NCBI GenBank assembly: GCA_023955225.1
Contig: JAGSGJ010000042.1
Span: forward strand, 1 to 14,851
DNA: 14,851 bases
Reading direction: 5' to 3'
Source of the DNA: Sulfurovum sp.
GTDB taxonomy: Bacteria > Campylobacterota > Campylobacteria > Campylobacterales > Sulfurovaceae
Part shown: in pieces, positions 1-5,429 of the stretch
Layout: each line of letters opens with the position of its first letter
Position numbering within the stretch: position 1 is the stretch's first letter
Program-made: the position numbers and the translations under genes
The notes under the pieces: generated by a model
What the model saw: the letters and a program-made list of their open reading frames with translations, nothing else
Told to the model about the DNA's origin: nothing
Database searches by the model: none

Positions 1-144
1 AAAAGAAATGAACGAACTATGATGGAGCGTTTAAGTAATGAACTTATGGACGCTGCTACTGAAAAAGGTTCTGCTTACAAGAAAAAAGAAGATACATATA
101 AAATGGCTGAAGCGAACAAAGCGTTTGCTCACTATAGATGGTAA
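1..144 (+). CDS. rpsG: 30S ribosomal protein S7, C-terminal part
   Basis: The window opens inside this gene. 47 codons in frame 1 end in TAA at 142-144. The closing residues MAEANKAFAHYRW are the characteristic C-terminus of bacterial S7, a primary 16S rRNA-binding protein of the small-subunit head. The 5' part lies outside the window. fusA follows after 11 nt, the usual rpsL-rpsG-fusA (str) order, so co-transcription is expected. The identification rests on the C-terminal match and the position before fusA. Confidence 0.95.
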   Translation, partial: KRNERTMMERLSNELMDAATEKGSAYKKKEDTYKMAEANKAFAHYRW

Positions 145-155
145 GGAATTAAGTT

Positions 156-2246
156 ATGGCAAGAACGCACAAACTTAAAGACGTAAGAAACATCGGTATC
201 GCTGCTCACATTGATGCAGGTAAAACAACAACAACTGAAAGAATCCTTTTCTACACAGGTGTTGAACACAAAATTGGTGAAGTACATGATGGTGCTGCAA
301 CAATGGACTGGATGGAACAAGAGCAAGAAAGAGGTATTACTATTACTTCTGCTGCTACTACTTGTGAGTGGGCTAAAAAGCAAATCAACATTATAGATAC
401 TCCGGGACACGTTGACTTTACTATTGAAGTTGAACGTTCAATGAGAGTACTTGATGGTGCTGTATCTGTATTCTGTGCAGTTGGTGGGGTTCAACCACAA
501 TCTGAGACAGTATGGAGACAAAGAAACCGTTATGGTGTACCTTCCATTGTATTTGTAAACAAGTATGATAGAACTGGATCTGACTTCTATGAAGTTGAGA
601 GACAAATTGTTGAAAGACTAAAAGGGAACCCTGTACCTATACAACTTCCTATCGGTGCTGAAGAAAATTTCCAAGGTGTTGTTGATCTTGTTAAGATGAA
701 AGCAATCGTTTGGGATAAAGATGCAGAAATGGGTTCTAACTACCATGTAGAAGAGATTCCAGAAGATATGATGGAATTATCAGAAAAGTACCGCGAAAAT
801 TTAATTGAGAAGATTTCTGAAGCAGATTGTAACGACGCACTTATGGAAAAATTCCTTGAAGGTGAAGAGCTTACTGAAGAAGAAATTGTAGCTGGTATTA
901 AAGCCGCAACAATTGGTATGCATATTGTTCCTATGACTGTGGGTTCAGCATTTAAAAACAAAGGTGTTCAGACTTTACTTGACGCTGTTGTTGCTTACCT
1001 TCCATCTCCAGTTGAAGCACCTCCGATTAAAGGTACTATGATGGAGGATGAAGAGAAAGAAGTCATTGTTCCATCAACAGATGAAGGTGCATTTGCATCA
1101 TTGGCATTTAAGATCATGACAGATCCATTTGTGGGTCAGTTGACATTTATCCGTGTATACCGTGGTTCTTTAGAATCAGGTTCTTACGTACATAACTCAA
1201 CTAAAGATAAAAAAGAGCGTATCGGTCGTATCATGAAGATGCACGCGATTAAACGTGAAGAAGTAAATGAAATTTACGCTGGTGAGATCGGTGCGGTTGT
1301 TGGTCTTAAATCAACAACTACAGGTGATACACTTTGTGATGCTTCAGATAAAGTAGTACTTGAAAGAATGGATTTCCCGGATCCAGTTATCTCTGTTGCT
1401 GTTGAGCCTAAAACAAAAGCCGATCAAGAGAAAATGGGTGTTGCACTTTCTAAACTAGCTGCAGAAGATCCATCTTTCCGTGTTTCTTCAGATGAAGAGA
1501 CTGGTCAAACTATTATTTCAGGAATGGGTGAACTTCACCTTGAGATTCTTGTAGATAGAATGAAAAGAGAATTTAATGTAGAAGCTGATGTAGGAGCACC
1601 ACAGGTTTCTTACCGTGAAACTATTAAAGATTCTGTTGATCAAGAGTACAAATATGCTAAACAATCAGGTGGTAGAGGACAATTTGGACATGTATATCTT
1701 AAAATTGAGCCACAAAAACCAGGATTTGGTTATGAGTTTGTAGATGCTGTTAAAGGTGGGGTAATTCCAAAAGAATTTATCAAACCAATTGATAAAGGTA
1801 TTCAAGAAGCAATGGCTAGAGGTATCCAAGCAGGTTATCCTGTGGAAGATCTAAAAGTTACTGTATATGATGGTTCTTACCATGATGTCGATTCATCTGA
1901 AATGGCATTTAAACTTGCTGCATCAATGGGTTTAAGAGAGGGATGTAGAAAAGCTAATCCTATTATCCTTGAGCCTATGATGAAAGTTGAAGTTGAAATG
2001 CCTGAAGATTACATGGGAGACGTTATTGGTGATATTGCCAAAAGACGTGGTCAAGTATCAGGTATGAATGACAGAGCTGGAAACAAGATTGTTGATGCAT
2101 TCGTTCCACTTTCTGAAATGTTCGGATACTCAACAGACTTACGTTCTATGAGTCAAGGTCGTGCGACTTATGCTATGGAATTTGATCACTATGAAGAAGT
2201 GCCACAGAACGTAGCCAAAGAAATCATCGAAAAGCGTAACAGCTAA
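156..2246 (+). CDS. fusA: Translation elongation factor G
   Basis: EF-G is the GTPase that drives ribosomal translocation and, with RRF, ribosome recycling. The 696 residues are full length for the family (about 690-705). GTPase motifs are in order: P-loop AHIDAGKTT at 17-25, RGITI at 59-63, DTPGH at 81-85 and the base-recognition motif at 135-138. That last motif reads NKYD; bacterial EF-G usually has NKMD, but the recognising N, K and D are kept. The domain IV/V region with FGHVYLKIEP and GYPVEDLKVTVYDGSYH is intact. The ATG follows an AAGGA site (143-147) that overlaps the rpsG stop. tuf does not follow; instead a long inverted repeat begins within the last codons of the gene. It belongs to the rpsL-rpsG-fusA operon. 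Confidence 0.98.
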   Translation: MARTHKLKDVRNIGIAAHIDAGKTTTTERILFYTGVEHKIGEVHDGAATMDWMEQEQERGITITSAATTCEWAKKQINIIDTPGHVDFTIEVERSMRVLDGAVSVFCAVGGVQPQSETVWRQRNRYGVPSIVFVNKYDRTGSDFYEVERQIVERLKGNPVPIQLPIGAEENFQGVVDLVKMKAIVWDKDAEMGSNYHVEEIPEDMMELSEKYRENLIEKISEADCNDALMEKFLEGEELTEEEIVAGIKAATIGMHIVPMTVGSAFKNKGVQTLLDAVVAYLPSPVEAPPIKGTMMEDEEKEVIVPSTDEGAFASLAFKIMTDPFVGQLTFIRVYRGSLESGSYVHNSTKDKKERIGRIMKMHAIKREEVNEIYAGEIGAVVGLKSTTTGDTLCDASDKVVLERMDFPDPVISVAVEPKTKADQEKMGVALSKLAAEDPSFRVSSDEETGQTIISGMGELHLEILVDRMKREFNVEADVGAPQVSYRETIKDSVDQEYKYAKQSGGRGQFGHVYLKIEPQKPGFGYEFVDAVKGGVIPKEFIKPIDKGIQEAMARGIQAGYPVEDLKVTVYDGSYHDVDSSEMAFKLAASMGLREGCRKANPIILEPMMKVEVEMPEDYMGDVIGDIAKRRGQVSGMNDRAGNKIVDAFVPLSEMFGYSTDLRSMSQGRATYAMEFDHYEEVPQNVAKEIIEKRNS

Positions 2247-2381
2247 GTTCGGGTTTCTTTACTATATCTTCGGTCGGATGGAGTTTTCTCCATTCGGTCA
2301 CTTACTTAATATAAGCTCGCTCATTACGAAAACTCCATCAAACCAAATCTACAGCAAATTAACTCCGAACTTAACTATTAC
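2236..2381. repeat. 146-bp imperfect inverted repeat spanning the fusA stop codon
   Basis: The left arm 2236-2288 faces the right arm 2328-2381. Hand alignment gives 42 Watson-Crick pairs over 53 positions with one bulged base (T2364), around a 39-nt loop (2289-2327). Perfect blocks are 12 bp (2277-2288 with 2328-2339) and 9 bp (TAAGTTCGG 2244-2252 with 2365-2373). The arms include the last two fusA codons and its stop. Possible identities are a structured RNA element, a complex terminator, or a small non-autonomous (MITE-like) insertion. TA at both ends of the 9-bp block would fit TA-targeting elements, but the pairing continues outside it. No transposase is nearby. Confidence 0.7.
2274..2297 (+). 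terminator. Short hairpin after fusA, possible weak terminator
   Basis: A 10-bp stem (2274-2283 with 2288-2297, including two G-U pairs) closes on a TTTT loop about 28 nt after the fusA stop. No T run follows, so intrinsic termination would be weak. Its left strand overlaps the left strand of the longer 2236-2381 fold, so the two structures exclude each other. Confidence 0.35.
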
Positions 2382-2392
2382 ATAGTAGTTAA
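2371..2392. repeat. 22-bp near-perfect palindrome
   Basis: The two halves are complementary except at one pair (T2378/G2385). It overlaps the right arm of the larger inverted repeat and lies about 32 bp upstream of the putative -10 box of the next gene. It is followed by AT-rich, T-containing DNA (2391-2413). It could be an operator or a terminator stem; the sequence does not decide. Confidence 0.4.
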
Positions 2393-2423
2393 ATATTATT
2401 CTATTTTAATTTTGAAATTAACA

Positions 2424-2429
2424 TACAAT
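2424..2429 (+). promoter_or_regulatory. Putative -10 box for the 2451 gene
   Basis: TACAAT differs from TATAAT by one base and lies in AT-rich DNA 22 nt before the ATG, with AAGGA at 2438-2442 as ribosome binding site. No properly spaced -35 is present, which is normal for Campylobacterota vegetative promoters. Confidence 0.35.
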
Positions 2430-2450
2430 AGTATTTAAAGGATACCTCAT

Positions 2451-2816
2451 ATGAAATATATTATTGATCTTATAGAAGATGTACGGGAAGAAATAGGAAA
2501 TCAAGAAGATTTTGTACTTACGGCAATGCTTCTAAAAGAAAATCCGGAAGATTCAGAAAAATTAACGTATGCGGGTGAAGCTCCTCTTAATTTATTTCAT
2601 TTGGATGAAGCAGGTAAACAACTGAATTTTAAAATAGATGGTAGTCCATCTAGAATAACAGTAGGGGAACTTATTCCCCCTTTACTGATACTTGATATGG
2701 ATGCTATGATGTATGAGCTCAGAATGGATGTGAATACACAATATAGTGATATGGAGATAGTCGGATTTGGCAAAAATGATGAGGAGAAGAAATATATCTT
2801 CTTTATCAAGATATAA
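2451..2816 (+). CDS. Unrecognised small acidic protein (121 aa)
   Basis: I do not recognise this family. The protein is 121 residues, rich in Asp and Glu, with no signal peptide, membrane segment, cysteine cluster or known catalytic motif, so it is probably cytosolic. A central stretch around GELIPPLLILDMDAMMYEL (73-91) is hydrophobic and probably core. The start is well supported by AAGGA 8 nt before the ATG and codon use matches the neighbours, so it looks like a real gene. It stands alone between fusA and a convergent DUF2853 gene. Its stop codon sits inside a hairpin at 2793-2815. It follows the large inverted repeat, but nothing links the two functionally. Confidence 0.75.
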   Translation: MKYIIDLIEDVREEIGNQEDFVLTAMLLKENPEDSEKLTYAGEAPLNLFHLDEAGKQLNFKIDGSPSRITVGELIPPLLILDMDAMMYELRMDVNTQYSDMEIVGFGKNDEEKKYIFFIKI

Positions 2817-2828
2817 AACTTCTTTTAG
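2793..2828 (+). terminator. Hairpin plus T-rich tail at the end of the 2451 gene
   Basis: A perfect 8-bp stem TATATCTT/AAGATATA (2793-2800 with 2808-2815) with a 7-nt loop overlaps the stop codon (2814-2816). It is followed by AAACTTCTTTT. The stem is AT-rich and so modest in strength, but the arrangement fits a rho-independent terminator in front of the convergent gene. Confidence 0.4.
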
Positions 2829-2831
2829 TGC

Positions 2832-3173
2832 TTAATCGTAAATAGACTCTTTTCCAAACTCTTTAGCAAGTAAGGCATAGAAGAGTGCTCTGTATTTATG
2901 TCTATTTGAAGAACCCATTGCTTCACATACTTTTTTAATGGCAGTATCCATATCTTCGTCACTTACGTCAAGACCAAGCTTTTTTTGTAAAAAATTCTTT
3001 TTTACTGTGTCAAGTTCTGAACTGTCTGAACATGATACAGTTTCAGCATCCTTTTTATAGATAGAAGGTCCTAGGCCAGTGGTTACTTTTATAATGAGGT
3101 CATCTGACAAATCCAATTTAAGCTCTTTTGCTGATGCAGAATAGAGTGCGATCTTTTCAACTTTTTTGCTCAT
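2832..3173 (-). CDS. DUF2853 family protein
   Basis: The 113-residue protein matches the DUF2853 pattern I recall: GPSIY (35-39), TVSCSD (45-50), VKKNFLQKKLGL (57-68) and a C-terminal NRHKYRALFYALLAKEFGKES (90-110). The length is typical. The family is small, soluble and of unknown function, so no role is assigned. AAGGA lies 7 nt before the ATG. It appears to have its own promoter (TATAAT at 3208-3213) in the 54-nt gap behind the HTH gene, with a 12-bp palindrome between promoter and ribosome binding site. It is convergent with the acidic-protein gene. Confidence 0.85.
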   Translation of the reverse strand: MSKKVEKIALYSASAKELKLDLSDDLIIKVTTGLGPSIYKKDAETVSCSDSSELDTVKKNFLQKKLGLDVSDEDMDTAIKKVCEAMGSSNRHKYRALFYALLAKEFGKESIYD

Positions 3174-3188
3174 CTCTTTTTCCTTTAA

Positions 3189-3200
3189 TAAGATATCTTA
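3189..3200. promoter_or_regulatory. 12-bp perfect palindrome, possible operator
   Basis: TAAGATATCTTA is a perfect palindrome just downstream of the predicted transcription start (about 3201) of the DUF2853 gene and before its ribosome binding site. A repressor bound here would block initiation. The adjacent solitary HTH protein is a candidate ligand, but I found no copy upstream of the HTH gene itself. Confidence 0.35.
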
Positions 3201-3207
3201 ACATTTT

Positions 3208-3213
3208 ATTATA
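3208..3213 (-). promoter_or_regulatory. -10 box for the DUF2853 gene
   Basis: On the minus strand a perfect TATAAT lies in the gap after the HTH gene, 35 nt before the DUF2853 start codon. It would start RNA near 3201. No -35 is evident. Confidence 0.5.
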
Positions 3214-3227
3214 GCTATAAATAATAC

Positions 3228-3464
3228 TCAGGTCAAATATTGAGGTTTTTGTGCCAAAAGTATCCAGTTCATACTAATGTTGTGATTTTTACAAAAATGA
3301 GCCAGGGATTCATAGGGAATTTTTTTACGTCTTTTAATGACTGCAAAGTATTGTGGGTCAAGTTCAAGAGAATCTGCGATATCCCTGTCTAGTATTTTTT
3401 CCTTCTTAGTTTGTGTAGTGAGAATCTGTTTGACTCTTTGCATCACTTCATGAAAATCTATCAT
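3228..3464 (-). CDS. Solitary CI-repressor-type helix-turn-helix protein
   Basis: The 78-residue protein looks like the N-terminal DNA-binding domain of phage CI-type repressors (the family Pfam calls Phage_CI_repr). It has helices around 8-18, a DIADSLEL helix (28-35), a presumed recognition helix about 36-46, RRKKIPYESLAHFCKNHNISMNWIL (45-69) split over the next two helices, and the conserved tryptophan W67. There is no LexA-like peptidase domain, so it would not be cleaved in an SOS response. AAGGAT lies 4-5 nt before the ATG. No other phage genes are nearby, so it appears to be a domesticated regulator. It may regulate itself or the downstream DUF2853 gene; this is inference. Confidence 0.8.
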   Translation of the reverse strand: MIDFHEVMQRVKQILTTQTKKEKILDRDIADSLELDPQYFAVIKRRKKIPYESLAHFCKNHNISMNWILLAQKPQYLT

Positions 3465-3494
3465 GCATATCCTTCGTATTCATATAGGCGTATC

Positions 3495-3500
3495 ATAATA
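3495..3500 (-). promoter_or_regulatory. Possible -10 box for the HTH gene
   Basis: TATTAT on the minus strand lies 31 nt before the start codon in AT-rich DNA. A TTGACA is present upstream (3527-3532), but the 26-bp spacing is too long for it to act as the matching -35. An overlapping TATGAT (3492-3497) is an equal candidate. Confidence 0.25.
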
Positions 3501-3576
3501 GATTTTGAGAGAAAAGTTTAAATATATGTCAAATTGTAATGTTTTGAAGAAAGGATGAGAATTTAATTGTATGTTG

Positions 3577-3601
3577 ACCGAAAGTTGTGAATACCTTCGG
3601 T
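3577..3601 (-). terminator. Weak hairpin after queF
   Basis: ACCGAA/TTCGGT (3577-3582 with 3596-3601) forms a 6-bp stem with a 13-nt loop about 14 nt after the queF stop on the minus strand. No T run follows, so it is at best a weak terminator. The rest of the 150-nt gap (3465-3614) holds only the HTH gene promoter region. Confidence 0.25.
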
Positions 3602-3614
3602 GTAGATAAGTGTT

Positions 3615-3992
3615 TTAGTTTTTTGTACTGTCAATTTCGATGACGGTATGTACGTTTCCTCTAGGGTTAAAATCTGCGATAAGTTTCATAGACTTAGGCT
3701 TTAGTTTACTGTAAAGTGCATCATAAATTTCATTGGCAGAATTTTCATGTGAAATATGTCTTGTCATAAATGAGTTGATATAGAGTTTAAGTGCTTTGAG
3801 TTCTATGACTTTCATATCTGGTGCATAAGAGAGTTTGAGTGTAGCAAAATCAGGATAACCTGAACGTGGGCACATGCACATAAATTCTGGGAGTTCTATA
3901 TTGATCATATAATTTTTCTTATGCTCATTTGGCCAATAGTTTTCTTCACTGTTGATATCAAATTCTTGTATCTCTTTTTCGCCGTATTTCAT
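3615..3992 (-). CDS. queF: NADPH-dependent 7-cyano-7-deazaguanine (preQ0) reductase
   Basis: QueF reduces the nitrile of preQ0 to the aminomethyl group of preQ1 in queuosine synthesis for tRNA wobble position 34. The 125 residues fit the short type I (unimodular, tunnelling-fold) form. The nucleophilic cysteine is C41 in CPRSGYPDFATL (41-52), with proton donor D48. The family QueF motif follows as ELKALKLYINSF (64-75). HEN at 82-84 supplies the conserved His and the substrate-anchoring Glu. AAAGGA precedes the ATG. The gene starts 9 nt after the GGDEF/EAL gene and is probably the last gene of the gyrB operon. There is no room for a preQ1 riboswitch ahead of it. Confidence 0.95.
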   Translation of the reverse strand: MKYGEKEIQEFDINSEENYWPNEHKKNYMINIELPEFMCMCPRSGYPDFATLKLSYAPDMKVIELKALKLYINSFMTRHISHENSANEIYDALYSKLKPKSMKLIADFNPRGNVHTVIEIDSTKN

Positions 3993-4001
3993 ATTTTTCC
4001 T

Positions 4002-5429
4002 TTAGTTATATCTGTTGATCAATGCGTCTTCAAGTATGGGGTTACTCACACCAAATCCTTGTATATAGTCAATCCCAAGTGTTTTTAGCTGATTTTTTTG
4101 TGTTTCATTGTCCACCCATTTTGCAACGGTTTGAACGTGTAAGTTTTTTGCCATATCAATTAGAGAATGAAGCATAGCATACGTTGTTTCATCTTCTAAG
4201 TGTGTCACATAATCTCTATCAAATTGGACCATATCAAATTTAAAATGTTTCATATATTCCATAGAGGCATTGGATGAACCAAAATTATCGATACAAATCT
4301 TTATACCATGAGATCTGAAACCCTTGAGGGTTTTAAGGTATCCGCTAAGATCATGGTGTGTTTTACGTTCATAGAGTTGGATGACCAGACGAGACGGGTC
4401 TATCTTTTTTTCCTCCAAGTAGGCAAAAAGTTTTTTCTGAAAAGAGCTATCTCTCAGAGAAAAAGGTGAAAGATTAAAGGTAAATGAAATAGTCTCATCC
4501 ACAAGAGGTAAGAGGTCAATGACATGTTTAATCAGTGTAAAATCATATTCTCTACCTAAACCTAAACGGTTAATAATTGGCAGATAGACTCGAGGTAAGA
4601 TATCTTGATGGGTCTCTGATCGTAGTTTAACTGCAATCTCATACATGTCTATAGTATCGTTAGACGTATTTAGTAGAGGTCTGAACGATAGCAGTAATTT
4701 TTTCTTTTTAATTGTTGTAATGACCTCTTTTTCTATGCCTGAGAGTTCGCTTGCATCTTTGATATTTTGTGTATGTTTTTCTTTACCCGTATGTGAAGAT
4801 TGACTTACTATGATATCTCGAAGTTGCAGTATAGCTTTTTCAAAGTCTTCATTCGTGTTGGTGACAATGGCAAATTTATAATCTACTTCTATATTGTTTA
4901 TACGACTGTTTTCTTCTATCATAGTTTCTAAAATAGTTTGTATATTCTCATGATTCTCATTGAGTGCAATTAAAAATTCCGTACCACGACCTCGTCCGAT
5001 AAGTACTGTATCTAAACCATTTTGTTTAAACAGTAGATTCAACCTACGAGCGATAGTATAAAGAAGAGTATCAATTTGATCTGTACTGTAATGTTTATTT
5101 AGTGATGAGAGATTTATGATATTTAAACATGCAAGAGATTTTGGTTTATAGTCTTGTAGCTTTTTGATAAATGTTTTTGTATTAAACCCTTGTGTGGTTT
5201 GATCTATCATGGTTTCTTGTACACTGAGGTTCATTAAAAAATAGATAAAATAGATAGCAATGAAGGTAATAGCAGCAAGCAATACACCATCTTTTAGACT
5301 GATAGTAAATGTCTCCTCATTATAAATAGTCGTATAAAAAACAAGAAAAATAAGAATGAGTACGGGCATACCTGCTCTAAGAGCCAGGGTAAAACGTCGT
5401 CCTCTTTCTTCTTTTTGGGATAATAGCAT
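4002..5429 (-). CDS. Membrane protein with degenerate GGDEF and EAL domains
   Basis: Two transmembrane helices (about 20-36 and 48-67) are followed by a GGDEF-like domain (about 75-210) and an EAL-like domain (about 235-470), both facing the cytosol. Both active sites look ruined. The GGDEF motif is RGTEF (148-152). In the EAL domain the EAL motif is EIA (264-266), DDFG is DNFG (381-384), the catalytic Lys before the conserved Asp is Gln (VQFD, 401-404) and VAEGVE is VAKWVD (435-440). N319, E354 and QGF (457-459) remain. It is therefore more likely a c-di-GMP binder or a regulatory scaffold than an enzyme. Its ATG overlaps the gyrB stop by one base (TAATG), which implies translational coupling. 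Domain assignment is firm; lack of activity is inferred. Confidence 0.85.
   Translation of the reverse strand: MLLSQKEERGRRFTLALRAGMPVLILIFLVFYTTIYNEETFTISLKDGVLLAAITFIAIYFIYFLMNLSVQETMIDQTTQGFNTKTFIKKLQDYKPKSLACLNIINLSSLNKHYSTDQIDTLLYTIARRLNLLFKQNGLDTVLIGRGRGTEFLIALNENHENIQTILETMIEENSRINNIEVDYKFAIVTNTNEDFEKAILQLRDIIVSQSSHTGKEKHTQNIKDASELSGIEKEVITTIKKKKLLLSFRPLLNTSNDTIDMYEIAVKLRSETHQDILPRVYLPIINRLGLGREYDFTLIKHVIDLLPLVDETISFTFNLSPFSLRDSSFQKKLFAYLEEKKIDPSRLVIQLYERKTHHDLSGYLKTLKGFRSHGIKICIDNFGSSNASMEYMKHFKFDMVQFDRDYVTHLEDETTYAMLHSLIDMAKNLHVQTVAKWVDNETQKNQLKTLGIDYIQGFGVSNPILEDALINRYN

Noticed and set aside
561..572. NKYD in place of NKMD in the EF-G base-recognition motif as a functional anomaly
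   Set aside because: The consensus is NKxD and the contacting residues are kept, so a natural variant is the simplest reading.
3228..3464. Prophage remnant around the CI-like gene
   Set aside because: Neighbours are housekeeping or DUF genes, there are no phage genes, att-like repeats or change in composition.
3495..3532. Consensus TTGACA plus TATTAT as a sigma-70 promoter for the HTH gene
   Set aside because: The spacer is 26 bp, too long; only the -10 candidate is kept, at low confidence.
3993..4001. preQ1 riboswitch for queF
   Set aside because: Only 9 nt separate queF from the upstream gene, too few for any aptamer.
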